Assembly: GCF_964340395.1 (NCBI RefSeq)
Contig: NC_135553.1
Coordinates: 20,510,449 to 20,574,448, forward strand
Direction: 5' to 3'
DNA length: 64,000 nt
Source of the DNA: Glandiceps talaboti
Lineage: Eukaryota > Hemichordata > Enteropneusta > Spengelidae
The notes below the pieces were generated by a model. The model did not search any database, was not told the origin of the DNA, and worked only from the letters and a program-made list of their open reading frames with translations. Position 1 is the stretch's first letter, and every line of letters starts with the position of its first letter. This document shows positions 35,912-47,846 of the stretch, piece after piece. A program made the translations under genes and the position numbers.

Positions 35912-37100
35912 GATATTGATAATTAAGTTATAATATAACAATACAATATGGTCGTATTGTCAATTAAGAAAATGTTTTCCCTTGGTGGTTGGCTGATCCT
36001 GCTTTCCGAAATCATTTCACTGATATTCACATCACAGTCAGTGCTACTGATATTGTCTAGCACAGTGGGTAGATTTAAAACCTAGTTTGAATTTGCGTCC
36101 ATTTCTGATCATCACTAAAATAAAAATATTGTATCCAAATGGCTACAAGCAGGTGTTGAATCCAAGGGAAAGAATTGAATCAACAAGGAAACGTACTGTC
36201 AACACATGCAACTTTTGTTTAAGTTTTAACAGACATAACTGCATGCGTCACAATGATAAACATACGTCATCGTGTCGTCAATAGCTGAATAAATATATAC
36301 TTCAAGTAATACACATACTTTACAAGTTGATATGCTTAATATACACTATGCATACTTCCATAACTATAATATTTTTAGTTAGAACACTTGAAAGTTGACA
36401 ATAGTTATAAAAAGTGTTTCATTCTGAAAACACTTTATAGAGCATTACATTGCTAATTTGTCTTTGCTGATTTAAAAATAAGCATTGATTATATTTACTT
36501 CTATTCATAATTTTTTTATTATATGGAAATATTAATCTATAAAATGTTTAAAATTAACTCATTCTTATGTAGACACTATAGCGAAGTATTTAAAATATTT
36601 GATTCACTGGATTTTATTGCCTTGGTAACTGAAATATTTTACATCGTTATAATGTCAATTAAACAGACATTTCAAAAAAGTAAGACAAATCCGAACTTGA
36701 GGGCTCTTGGTGAAGTGAATAATCTTGCCGATGCAGTTCAATAAAGTCAGTTTAATACACAAGTCAACATTTTCTCCTTCATCATATGCAAAGCAAAAAT
36801 CAAAGAAGGGCACCCCCAAGGGTTGGAACGAGAGAGCAGATATCAGTAATAATATGGCTTCACTAAAACGAGTCTTCGCTAAAATCCAGAATCTGATTGC
36901 CATGGAAATCTAATTGAATGGTCTTTGTCTTGTGGGTATAACCTTCGATCCTCAGAGTTTTCTCTAAATATATAAATTTGTAATTTTTTGATAGGTCGTA
37001 CTACCAAACAGACAAATGAGGTGACACAATATACCCCTGATTGGAGTAGTAAAATAAAAAAAAAGAAAATGCTTATCAGTATTTGAATGATTAATTATTA
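35912..37100. other. Unique AT-rich DNA, no gene recognised
   Basis: Several 60-80-codon frames overlap on both strands around 36520-36915, but none shows a domain, signal peptide or repeated homologue in the window. I see no reason to call any of them. Confidence 0.45.
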
Positions 37101-37260
37101 TACATATGTACCAGAGATTACTTGCACTAGTGCATGTGCATACTAGTGGTATTTTCACAGCAGTGTGCAATACCGAAAACCTTATTGCATACCTGTATGC
37201 AAATGATATGCAAATGAGGACACAGTCGTTCGATGCACACAAAATCGCGTTATATGATTT
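37100..37260 (+). repeat. Dispersed repeat shared with 7915-8075 (opposite strand)
   Basis: ATTGCATACCTGTATGCAAA then TGATATGCAAATGAGG is the complement of the core at 7949-7985. The 137-codon frame at 37106-37519 covers it, but its remainder has no recognisable domain. Confidence 0.55.
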
Positions 37261-37504
37261 TGATGGAAATTTGCCATTTCAGATAAACACATGTAATAAT
37301 AACAGTACCCCATGCCATGTGAGTTCCAGTGTGGGTACTAAGGGGTATTTGCATTCATGCATGCAGTGTTTAATTTTCTGCTGCACTTTCACTCACTATA
37401 CTTTTAAAAAGTATGGACGCAGAGAACAGTACTGCAGAAACACTCATGCAAATCCCCCGAGTACGCCACACTGTGTGTCATGGGGTGCTGTCAAATTACT
37501 ACAT

Positions 37505-37976
<472 letters not shown>

Positions 37977-38010
37977 ATATATATATATATATATTTGCAG
38001 CACCCCACAA

Positions 38011-38011
<1 letters not shown>

Positions 38012-38079
<68 letters not shown>
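38012..38079. repeat. (CA)n microsatellite
   Basis: About 33 CA units following a GACACA start, then a few TATATG bases. Confidence 0.95.
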
Positions 38080-38085
<6 letters not shown>

Positions 38086-38094
38086 GTATATATT

Positions 38095-38619
38095 TATATC
38101 AGTGCAGAGTGCCCAGTTTGTTCTTAGTATATATTTCTATCTCTGGGAGTGTATTTAGTCATCAGTGTTGATTGAATCTATATGTAACTGATACCTATTT
38201 ATTTCAAAATTCTATGAAAGCACCGACTTCTGGCACAGTACCATAGCACACTCCAAACATAATGGTCCGTTGTCTCGTATATAGACATTAAAACATGTTC
38301 ATGCTTGCACTTACAGAGAATTCTTATTGGTGTACATTATGGATACTTTCTAGGAATATGTTATATTTGAATCCATCAAGTTTTCCACTGTTGTGTAAAT
38401 GATAACGGGTGATAACCCCTGGGTATAACAATTTACAGGTCATATATATCGTATGATGTGTCGTGTGATCATGTGAGATATTGTAAACCTTGCAACAAGT
38501 CCATGATGTTTAGTATATCATTCATTATTAACTATCAAAATTGTGAAAGCTTAGACCAACCATAGATCAAGAATGTAAAACTATAACTTAAGTTGAAATC
38601 CTACAGAAAAATTCCCCGT
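38095..38619. other. Unique AT-rich DNA, no gene seen
   Basis: Nothing recognised. The last 30-60 bases may be the tail of the SINE that follows on the minus strand. Confidence 0.45.
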
Positions 38620-38694
38620 CTCTCTAGTGAAATTCGAACCCAGGACCTCCTGGCTGCTAATCTTGAGCTCTAACAACTATGCCACAGGAAGGTG
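38620..38694 (-). mobile_element. tRNA-derived SINE head
   Basis: Read on the minus strand it gives TGTGGCATAGTTGTTAGAGC (box A region), CTCAAGATTAGCAGCC, then GGTCCTGGGTTCGAATTTCA (box B GGTTCGAAT, 38630-38640 on the plus strand). It is collinear with the head at 841-914. The sequence beyond, AGAGAGACGGGG, also parallels the start of the G-rich part there. The dispersed copies and poor acceptor stem argue against a functional tRNA. Confidence 0.65.
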
Positions 38695-38699
38695 GTGTT

Positions 38700-39376
38700 A
38701 AAAATGTTTTTCATTGAAATATTTGAAGAGGGGGACGGTCATATTTTAGAGAAAGGGAATTGAGGGAGTCGAGTCACTTTTTAGCACATCACACTAGGGG
38801 GAGGGTCACATTTTATGCCACAGACAGGGCTTGGTTTCCACTGGCCATCCCCTAGATTGTAATTACTGAAATCTCTCTAAGGATTTAATAAGTGCTAATT
38901 TAGTGGTCGGATTTTAAGAATGTTTTGGGGCATGAAGAAGGACCTTACTCTTAATTGATAAAATTAATATAAATTGAAAATTAAGAGTATCATGAAGGTT
39001 TCTCTGATATTTGAAATATCAAAAAATTAGCTTCTTGATAGAATGTTCATAAGAAAATATCGAAAATTAATAACGCCTCCATTTCATGAGAAATTGAAAA
39101 TTTTGTAGTAAGATTTCTCCTATTGAAAGAACAAATACTAGTATCTGTGTAATAAAAAAGCCTGGGGGTCATTACACTTGATTTTTAGCTATAACTCAAA
39201 TATAATGTTACTTTTATTGGCCGAGACACTTTTACATGCAAACGTTATCTTTTGAATTAACACAAGTGGATGTCTAACCACTAAATCATCATGTGGATAG
39301 AACATACCAGTGTGCGGATCATTAATTATAAGCTGTGAGGGTATTAAAAGCATGCATAGCAGATACGCAGTGGAAA
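38700..39376. other. Unique AT-rich DNA, no gene seen
   Basis: Nothing recognised beyond short G-rich patches near 38730-38815. Confidence 0.5.
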
Positions 39377-39885
39377 CCTAAAAGAGATAAACACTGACCT
39401 TAACTGATCTCAGATCAGAGATTGAAATCTAATCATCTAAAAGTTAATCGCTGACCTTAGCGGATGATCTCAGATCAGAGATTGAAATCTAATCATCTAA
39501 AAGTTAAAACACTGACCTTAACTGATCTCACTGAACTTTATAGCCGACCAGAGATAATAGATGGAAATCTAAAAAGTTTAAAAAAAAGTTAAAAGTTAAA
39601 AATTAAAACTCAGCGCTTATAAACTGACCATAGATCAGAGGTTGAAATCTAAAAGGTTAAAAACCAAACTTTAGCTGACCACAGATCAGAGGTGAAATCT
39701 TACAAGTTAAAAGTTAAAAGTTAAAAACCATTTGCTTAACTGACCGTAGATTAGACATTATAATCTTAAAAAGTTAAAAGTTAAAAGCCAAGACCAAATA
39801 ATCACAGATCAGAGGTGAAACATTAAAGTTAAAAGGTAGGCACTGAGCTTAACAACTGACCACAGATCAGAGGTTGAAATCTAAT

Positions 39886-40298
39886 AAATGGCTTCCTACT
39901 TGAAAAATCAATGTAAAATAACAGACCAAGTCTGTGTTTGTGAATTACAGTGGGCCCTCGCTAACTCGCGCCTCGGTAAGTCGCGGATTCGGCTAAGTCG
40001 CGGGTGTCACCTTGGATCCCATTTTTTCTTTAGTTTTTCTATCGTTTTTGGAACTCCTCTTTGCGTATTATGCAAAATTACAAAAAGCTAAGAAAGGAAT
40101 AAAAAAGTTTGTTATTGTACGTACAACAGCAAACATTTTACACACTTATCAGTCTTTTGTCATTTGTTGATTAACCAACAAGGACTTGGCATATGTTGTT
40201 TCACGTTGATTTTTCAAGTATGAAAGCCATGATATAATTGTTTTATAAATTAAAAAAATAAATACCCAATCCTCATCTATGATCATGGCCATTTTATA
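39886..40298. mobile_element. Family A MITE nested in the satellite, itself interrupted (A5)
   Basis: It starts inside the left arm at ATGGCTTCCTACTTGAAAAA (the outer about 65 bases are missing) and reaches the centre GTTATTGTACGTACAACAGC. The right arm follows: CATTTGTTGATTAACCAACA, then CACGTTGATTTTTCAAGTA, AAATACCCAATCCTCATC and GGCCATTTTATA. Satellite sequence lies on both sides. Between GTTTGTGAAT and ACAAAAAGCTAAG it carries a foreign piece of about 125 bases. Confidence 0.85.
39948..40075 (+). mobile_element. pogo/Tigger-like transposon terminus inserted in the MITE
   Basis: After a TA dinucleotide comes CAGTGGGCCCTCGCTAAC, then three subterminal repeats of about 16 bases of the form TAAGTCGCGGATTCGGC. 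The CAGTGG--CCTCG start, GC-rich iterated TCGCG motifs and TA target site are the hallmark of Tigger-type (Tc1/mariner superfamily, pogo branch) ends. This contrasts sharply with the AT-rich host. No matching opposite terminus is seen before the MITE resumes near 40075, so it is a fragment or a solo end. Family is recalled from end pattern, not a search. Confidence 0.65.
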
Positions 40299-40589
40299 AC
40301 TGACACAGATGAAACCTTTAAAGTATAAAGCCGACAGTAACTGATCACAGAGCAGATGTAACAATGAAATCTAAAAGGTTAAAAGACAAGCTTAAATTAT
40401 AACTGACCATAGATTAGGAATATAAAATCTAACCAGGTAAGCCAAACGTTAATCAATCATAGGTTAGATGCTGAAATCTTACATCGTTAAAAAGTTAAGC
40501 AATTGTTCGAAATTGTTATTATACCATGCACTAGCCAAGTTGAATACTTTCCCCAATTTTTCTTTGATATTACTGGCACTGGTATAATT

Positions 40590-40744
40590 ATGTTATTCTC
40601 CAATATTTTTCTTCATTCAGCTGGAAAATACTCGTGACCTAAGGGGTTGTCACTACTCATCTAGGGAGTCATAATGGCAAAGGCCCCTGTAATAGGTCAC
40701 ACGTATTTTCCTTGGCTGAACGAAGAAAAATATTGGGGATATTT
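40590..40744. mobile_element. Hairpin element, about 155 bp
   Basis: The left arm CTCCAATATTTTTCTTCATT, then CAGCTGGAAAATACTCGTGA and CCTAAGGGG, is the near complement of the right arm CCCCTGTAATAGGTCACACG, TATTTTCCTTGGCTGAACG and AAGAAAAATATTGGGG. The loop is about 55 bases. Single copy in the window. Confidence 0.7.
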
Positions 40745-41555
40745 ACATCTAATGAAACTTCTGCGTGCAGGAAGTGTTAAAAAATCACAAATTTGTGTAG
40801 TAGTTTTTATACGTCAATGATAATTGTGAAATCATACACTGACAGAAATTTTCTTTAATGAGTCCTTGGGGATTATATTACTACACATTTGTTGAAAAAA
40901 ACAACGTAATCTACCGGTATATTGATTCTTCCGATATAATGACAATTTTTCAAGGAATTGTTGTACGGCATTCATTTTTAGAAAAGATATTAAATTAAAT
41001 TTATGCAAAAGTTATGGTTTTATTTCCTGGAAGTCCAAAGAATCACTTTTTTTTACTGCAATTTTATATTTCCTGTTATCGATGAATTTTATTGTTTAAA
41101 GTACATTTCTTGGAAAAAAATTTGTCTTTTTTTAAAATTATTTCTTAGAATCTGTATTTCAAGCTCTTGAATTATTTTTTTTTTATTAATACTTAATTTG
41201 ATTTCTTTCCCGTCATCACAAGTCTTCACCATAGAACCCTTAAAGGCCCATAACTCAATCCCAGGTTTTCATATTAGTGTTATTTTATCAGTTTATTCAT
41301 AGGATTAGACAGCAATATCCTGGACAGACGTAATAATATTAATATTAATAAAATAATATTAATTTTAAAAAAACAAAAAAACCGCCTTCCATGTAAAAAG
41401 ACATCTCAACTTGCTATACAACACAATCATAAAACATGTGTAAAAAAAAACTTACGGTGAAAATTGCTAAAATCACAACCCAAAAATGTGAGGACAGTGC
41501 AATTTTAGGAACGCTAAAATTCAATTACTGAAAAGGTCACAAGACAGCTAATAGA
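40745..41555. other. Unique AT-rich DNA, no gene seen
   Basis: Nothing recognised except many short A and T runs. Confidence 0.5.
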
Positions 41556-41903
41556 ATATAGTTACTTTGGAACGGTAACTTGGAAACGAATTTAACGTTT
41601 CAGTCTGTCATCTACGGACCTTGATCACGCAATGATTTAATTTTTCATCATTGATGTCTCTCTCTGAACTGGCGGAATAATACGCCCGTAAATTGATGGT
41701 AGTTGGTATCCTTGGTCCCTGTTCATGAGGGATCTCCTCTGTCTGATGTAGAGAGCTTCCTTTACTTTGCATTTTAACCAGTCCTGTTCTGTGGCTAAAA
41801 CCTTGGTGTTATCCCAGGACACAATTGTGGCCTGACGTGTTGCCATGGTCCCTAACTCCAGTGGCCTTATCCCTGATAAAGACTCTGATACCATGAACAA
41901 TGT
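41556..41903 (-). mobile_element. Penelope-like element, 3' terminal fragment
   Basis: It comprises the coding fragment 41637-41900 plus about 80 bases of downstream sequence ending AAGTAACTATATTC on the minus strand. That downstream part recurs in the foldback insertion at 34421 and the fragment at 35265, so it marks a dispersed terminus. The 5' part is lost at about 41903, where the frame meets a stop. Confidence 0.6.
41637..41900 (-). pseudogene. C-terminal fragment of a Penelope-like retroelement polyprotein
   Basis: The 87-residue frame contains IVSWDNTKVLATEQDWLK, then KVKEALYIRQRRSLMNRDQG and YQLPSIYGRIIPP. The pattern W-N-KVL--E-----KR--EA--I-----LNRD-GY-LP-IY is what I recall from the region at the end of the GIY-YIG endonuclease domain in Penelope-like elements. 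The GIY-YIG motif itself and the reverse transcriptase are absent. The annotated ATG is only the first in the remaining frame, not a true start. Confidence 0.6.
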
Positions 41904-42046
41904 ATTCTAAAAATATCATGTTAAGGTATTACTAGCTGCTTTGCACCATATGAACTTTCTAAAAATGATTAGTTTTTTTATAGAGCAGACTATAATAGAA
42001 ACATCTATTTTTAGAATTTAATCAAAGCGACTTTCCATTGTAGTAC

Positions 42047-42235
42047 AACTAAAATGATGTATGTTGCTTGGTGTTTCACTCTTGTGACATGACATTTAAT
42101 ATACACCCTCAGACAACTTACAGCTAAAATGATGTAGGCTTTGTGTTTCACTCTTGTGACATGACATTTAATATACACCCTCAAACAACTTCTAATGCAA
42201 AAAGAAACAATTACATATAGGTGCCCGCACACACT
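42047..42235 (-). mobile_element. Family E MITE, right-end fragment with the terminus duplicated in tandem (E3)
   Basis: Two copies of a roughly 75-base unit, each beginning AACTAAAATGATGTA or CAGCTAAAATGATGTA, continue through GTGTTTCACTCTTGTGACAT and TTTAATATACACCCTCA to ACAACTT. Then the inner part (CTAATGCAAAAAGAAACAAT, TACATATAGGTGCCC) matches the complement of the right interior of E1. It stops where the half family F element begins. Confidence 0.75.
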
Positions 42236-42391
42236 GGCCATAAAACTGTTCTTATCAAATGATGGAATGTAATACAAGTCTCTGTACTTCCAACATGCTG
42301 TGCCAAGTGTTATATTAATTCAATTCAGTTGTTTACTTTCCCTTTTTAGTAACAGGTTCCGTTTGTCCACAGTCTGATGTCAGCAGTTGTA
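42236..42391. mobile_element. Family F MITE, half copy (F2)
   Basis: GGCCATAAAACTGTTCTTAT through CTTCCAACATGCTGTGCCAA and AACAGGTTCCGTTTGTCC to TGTCAGCAGTTG matches the right arm of F1 closely and ends at TA. The left arm is replaced by the family E fragment, so one element has interrupted or recombined with the other. Confidence 0.8.
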
Positions 42392-42960
42392 TTCTTCTGT
42401 GTACACAAAAATTGTGTCTGTGAGTTGACCTTTAAAGTAAAAAAAGCAGGGCAACTGAGATTTACTGAGAATCTCGTATTCCTCGGCAACATAATACCCT
42501 TTCCTAGAATAAAACAATAGTTCATTTATAATAAATAAAACCTTATTCACCTAAATTCCTGGTATTTTTATTATTTATACAAGTTGAAACATGCAGGTTC
42601 TGATACATAATGTATCACTGATATAACTCGTAAATATATGTTCTCTCAGGGTACCTATGGGGAGGGATACATAGCATATAATACAGTATGTTTTGACAAA
42701 AGCAAGGACGAACCCTACAGCTAAAAATGATGATCGGATTATTATTATTTTTGTTGAGACATGCACAAATATAGCCCCAAATCTATACTAAACCTGAGTT
42801 TCATGGAAATGTATGCCCGGTAGACAAGATATGGATTATAGGCATGCAAGATGTGTTTTTTAATTTGTTGCAGATGTTGGCACTAGCCTGACGGGGTTTA
42901 TTATTACAGCAGTAGTCTAAAATGGGTAAAAAAAATTATATTTGCCGAATCATCTCCATG
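42392..42960. other. Unique AT-rich DNA, no gene seen
   Basis: Nothing recognised. Confidence 0.5.
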
Positions 42961-42964
42961 TAAA

Positions 42965-43110
42965 TCTACATGCCATTATCTCAGGTATGCATGGACAGAT
43001 TTGGTTCAATCTTGGCACAAAGGTTCTGTACTGTTAGGAACATATGCATGTCATTTTGTGTTGCTGTACGATCAAATTTGACTGAATGGGAACCATTATT
43101 TTGAGTAATG
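42965..43110 (-). repeat. Possible dispersed repeat remnant related to 30295-30450
   Basis: It shares TATCTCAGGTATGCATGG, TTCAATCTTGGCACAAAGG and a TGACTGAAT-GGA-AACCAT-like tail with the 30.3-30.46 kb region. The open frames on the minus strand differ between the two and are not supported. Confidence 0.45.
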
Positions 43111-43388
43111 TATATATAGAGAGTGAGACTCTGAGTTGAGGGGTCGTTGGTGGCCAATTGCAAGTAATAATCATTTTATTTGAACACATAATAAATCCCA
43201 GAGGAATTACTAAAGCTTACAAAGCATGAATAAGTGAGATGAAATAAGTGACATAAAAGAAATTTAAAGTATACATTAAGATATGAAAAAAAAATGCTGG
43301 TTAAACTTACTGGCCTCTTACCACTGCAGTTTGATTTAGAGCCCTGGTGTGGGTGTGGTTGAATTTTAATACCACTGACACAGTATTA

Positions 43389-43695
43389 ATGTGGCCATAT
43401 GGATGAGGATTGGGTATTCATTTTGGATTTTCAATTTATAAAACAATTTTATCATGGCGTCCTACTCGAAAAATCAATGTGAAACAACATATGCCAAGTC
43501 CTTGTTTGTAACTCAATACATTGCAAAAGATTAATAAACATTTAAAATATGTATTATTGTATGTATAGTAACCAAATTTTTACACACTTTTTAGCTTTTT
43601 TACAATGTATTGATTTACAAACACAGACTTTGTCAATGTTCTTTTAATAATTCACATTGGTTTTTTCAAGTAGGAAGCCATGGTGAAATTTTTTT
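43389..43695. mobile_element. Family A MITE, right end truncated (A6)
   Basis: Left end ATGTGGCCATATGGATGAGG, normal left arm, centre ATTATTGTATGTATAGTAAC, and a right arm that stops soon after CAAGTAGGAAGCCATGG near 43683. Confidence 0.85.
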
Positions 43696-45355
43696 GATGA
43701 AACTCTTGTTCCCAACCCTAAAACATACAGAATGTTTGTGGAAGATGGGCATGCAGCCTGAGACTACTGTATTTAAATTTCAACTTTGCATCCATATTTA
43801 TGGATCAAAACATCTTATGTAAAAGCAACAAATTTAGTAATACTAAGTGTCAAAAAACAAAATTAGAAAAATAAACCAAAGGTTATCGGTTAAGGTTTAA
43901 CTTTTCTACAGCATAATGCTTCCTTCACAAAAAATCGACATGTTGTGGAACTTTTGTGAAGAATCCAAAAAATGTATTACTTCTTTCTGATTTCTTTGTT
44001 TAATACCAAACACTAACTCGTTAAAAGGTTTGTTGTGCATCATTTCTCATTCAAGCATTTTCTATCTGAAAGAGAATTCATACGCAGAGTACCGTATGTC
44101 TCATTCAGTGTGAAAGCTATAGGCATATCAAACACTTTCAAAACAAAAATGGCCGACTAAGTATATTTGCAGACTACAACATTAACGGTACTGTATTCCT
44201 GTAGGACTTCATGCAGGAAATAACTTTTTTTTAAAACAAAAAATTGTTTTCTTATGACATTTTCCAGGGATATGTTACATGTATTAGTGTTATTTTGATG
44301 AAATCTGATGATGCGGAATATATAATTTTGTTCTTTCACAAACCAAAAACAGTTTTCAGTCTGAGAAATAAATACACATTGTCCCAAATTTGTGTAATCG
44401 TGTACAGTTTACTGTGACAATACTTTTATATTTACATTTGTCTATCTCCAAGTATCAAACTATCAAACATTCTGTCTGACAGGCTAAACAAGCTAGCTCA
44501 AAGTTCACGTCAAAAAAAAAACTAAGTCTTTTACTTTTGACTGGTGCATCTATTTTCTGTCAAAATTGAAGCATTCAACAAACAGTGGGGAAAGAGGAAC
44601 TAGATTGAAAAAATAAAATCATGTCCACAAAATGACAATTTCCCCTGAAATTTACATTTTTTAAGGGTTTGCACCTCTTGAACCCTGTCCCCCATAACAA
44701 CCCCAAAAACAACAACATAGTCAAGAGTTCTGTGGAAACAAACCTCAGTTCAAAGAACTAATTTGCATATGAACAGATGATATAATTAGCATATGAATAT
44801 GAGGTTTCCATTGGCTAAACCGATGAGGTCATGGCTTGCGGGTTTTTTCCATCATCTGATAATACAACACTCAAACATTATATATCTTATCAAAAGTTGA
44901 AACATTATCAAAAATTAAAATGTATACTTTTACAGGCCTAGGATTTAACAAGGAAAGTCAAGATTTGGAAAAACCTGAAAACTTATCAACTTTTTTTTTT
45001 TTATAGATTTTTTGCTGCTGATGTATCGGAACAGTTTTGTGTTTATAGCCAGTGAATTCATCCAACATCCAATTATTTTAACTTTGTATTTTGTTGACTA
45101 TGTAGTGAATAATTAAAGGAATTTACCAAATGTGTTTATTAGCTGGGAAAGGGCTTGTTACCAGGAATCCAATAAAAAGAAGATAGAGAGGAGGAAAAGG
45201 AGAGGCAGAGAAACATGGAAAATATGATTTTTGATTTTTTTTACTTTGACCAACCGACCGACCGATAGTTGCTATGAAAAAGTAAAGAGAAATACTTTTA
45301 AAAATAGGGTCACTCTGATAAAACTGTGTACTAACGCCAACTATTAAAATGTCAT
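43696..45355. other. Unique AT-rich DNA, no gene seen
   Basis: No gene or repeat family recognised. A T run is at about 44992-45002. Confidence 0.5.
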
Positions 45356-45357
45356 TG

Positions 45358-46320
45358 GGTGTTTAATATGCAATTACAAATCATAAATCATAATTTAATT
45401 AATGTGTGTATACTTATATACAATCAATCAATCAATCAAATTTCTACAAAAATTGATTTTCAGTTTGTCGTCTTAGGAGTTCACCTTTGACCCAATATAA
45501 AAAGTTTTACAATAGTCTATATAATACATGATATATGTCCTTATTAATAAATACCATATTTCTAACCTGAGTGGCACTAATTGACGATCGCACCATGTCC
45601 AACAAGCTCAATAAGCAAGCGAACGTTGTTCATTTAGATGGGAATATAGGGGGTCTAAGAGTCAATATGTGATTGCTGAACTTCATTTTCTCAATTCTAA
45701 CCAAACTTTGAAAACTTTAATGCCTTCAATGATAACACATTCTGTATTTACTATTGAGATGTGTTGATAAGTTGATTAAAATTTACTTCTAATGTGATAT
45801 ACATGTTGTGTTTCCTTTAATTATTTGATGTGTTTGCCGTCATGTTTTTACATTGCATCGATCATAGTGGTGTTACTGCTACAATTTCCATCATGGTTTA
45901 CATCATCTTATATAAACATGTCAATGTTACACTTGTGAATGTTCATTTCGTTGGGGGGGGGGGGGGGGGGTCCTAAGTTCGTTACTGAGCTTGGGCGACT
46001 GTCCCTAAGTGTCATTGACCATTACAAGATAGATAGACCAAACAGTTAACTTATATCTCAACATAATATTTAATAAGTGTTTAACATACAATCAATAAAA
46101 ATTTCTACAAAACAAGAAATGAAAATATAATATTAATTAACAAAGTTATGAAATTCGTATGATGACAAACTAAAAAAATATATTAATTTTCAGTTTGTTG
46201 TCATGATAGGAATTTCATAACATTGACCAAATAAAAAAAAAATATACCTTAGTTATAATACCTAATGTCGTTACCAATAGATAGAATATTTCTAACCTGG
46301 GTGACACTAAATGAGTTCTA
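45358..46320. repeat. Diverged direct duplication with an internal hairpin
   Basis: 45358-45595 and 46068-46315 share, in order, GTGTTTAATATGCAAT-like, CAATCAA-AAATTTCTACAAA, TTTTCAGTTTGTCGTC, GACCCAATATAAAAA and ATATTTCTAACCTGAGTGGC with ACTAA. In the second copy GTTATGAAATTC (46145) pairs with GAATTTCATAAC (ending 46221) to make a 77-base hairpin. The first copy holds CAATCAATCAATCAATCAAA then TTTCTA, the complement of the non-LTR tail at 31838-31860, so a short retroelement terminus may lie at 45421-45446 on the minus strand. Confidence 0.55.
45951..45970. repeat. Poly-G run
   Basis: About 20 uninterrupted G residues between the two duplicated segments. Confidence 0.9.
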
Positions 46321-46724
46321 TTCATTTCCAGCACTATAAACCTGTCAACACCAGTAATCTGTGATGTTGTAACACTCAACATTGTCGATTTATTTTGACG
46401 TTATAAAATAATAAATAGTATATTTTCATGGCATCACTATAACTAAACCTGATCCCAGAGACTAAATGTTCTTAATAATAAGTTTGCAATGCCTGCACTG
46501 GAGAGAATCACTTAGTTACACACATGAATAAACACACTGTTCATATAAACTGTCTGCCACTAAACAGAGTTGTAGAAACTCTTCCTGACAAGTTCACCAA
46601 AAGACAAAACTGAAATAAGAAATAAAACATAGAACTTATACTACACCAATATGGACAGATTAAAAAAATCTTCTTAAACAATTATTGCACAAAACTCAAA
46701 CTTTGTTGTATGTTTATATTCATA

Positions 46725-46828
46725 GGCACTCAAATCAATGTGTAGAAAAAAAATATGTATTGTATGTAAATAAGTCTTATTTACATACATATTTTTTTTT
46801 AAAAATCATACACATTGATTCGAGTGCC
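46725..46828. repeat. Long hairpin, stem about 50 bp, almost no loop
   Basis: GGCACTCAAATCAATGTGTA (46725) pairs with TACACATTGATTCGAGTGCC (ending 46828). The inner part TATGTATTGTATGTAAATAA pairs with the segment around ATTTACATACATATTTTT, meeting at AAATAAGTCTTATTT. The A/T-rich shoulder has a few length differences. Origin unknown; similar text follows at 46870-46985 that relates to the repeat at 17.5 kb. Confidence 0.75.
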
Positions 46829-46989
46829 TGTGTTTATATTAATGTATTTAGAACCCTGTATTTAATCATGGGTCATATGCAAATTAGATTGTTCAAGTTT
46901 GGAAGGAATCGTTCTTAAGGGTGTGTTGATCAATTGAAGAAGTTTTCAAGATATGATGATAATGGCATTGTTGATGTGGAAGATCAAGT

Positions 46990-47845
46990 CTCTGGGTTTA
47001 TATCTCTGTGAACATGATATGTGTCTGAACGATGATTGCTAACTATCAGTGTCAAAATAGGCCAGTGTCAACCTAGCTGGTATCTGTCTTAACGTTTGTT
47101 GACAATCAACATATTAAGCCAACAGACAAACTTTAACATAATAGGAACTTGAAAAGAGTTACAAGTCATGGTGTCTGCTATTCCTTATCACCAGTCAGTA
47201 AATACAGGGCATATCAATCGGACAATAAATATTGTCTGTGAAATAGAGGCAGCTCAGAGATTATTTTGTAAAAAATCCTGATATGTCGAGCTCATTTCTC
47301 TCCTACTGATACCTGACAAGAAAGGTCTTTGTCACTTTGTTACACTCAGTCATTTATCAGAAAAACACTAGTAAGACCCTGATGTGTTGTACCCTGTGCA
47401 CAGGTTTACAAATATGTTGTCATTAAAAACTGCCCTTTTTTTTTCTTCTTTTTTTTTCTGTCAGTGTTTGTAAAGTACAGTAAATTACTCATAATATCGT
47501 ACACCATTATCAGTATTGAACCACCAGTGCATAAACATAATATTTTTGTAGCTGTATACACAATATTAAAATCAAATCAAATTGATTTTTAGGTCCACAC
47601 CTGAAAATCAGCGCCCTCAACGGTGGTCATGATTTCAACCAGTTTCTGTACTGCTTATGGATAATATCAACCACTGATTAACATGTACAATGTCAGATTA
47701 TTGGTATTTTTAATAATTTTCAGTGAATACATTGTGGTTATCTGATTGGAAAATGATACTCCTGTTGCAACCCGTACAATTTGAACATGGTGACAGATTC
47801 AAAACCAGAGTTTCACACAAGATTTAAACTTATCATTACACTACC
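46990..47845. other. Unique AT-rich DNA, no gene seen
   Basis: Nothing recognised. Confidence 0.5.
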
Positions 47846-47846
47846 T

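Larger units (their letters stand above)
39377..40500. repeat. Degenerate satellite, unit about 55-70 bp, interrupted by a nested MITE
   Basis: The repeated text is ACTGACC(A/T)-AGATCAGAG, then GTTGAAATCTAA, then AAAGTTAAAA with variable extra GTTAAAA pieces. Roughly ten units lie at 39400-39885 and three or four more at 40300-40500. The family A element 39886-40298 sits inside. The first two units are nearly identical (GATCTCAGATCAGAGATTG and AAATCTAATCATCTAAAAG); later ones are diverged. Confidence 0.8.

Noticed and set aside
36523-36913. Overlapping 62-82-codon frames on both strands
   Set aside because: Mutually overlapping, no domain, no support from repeats or context.
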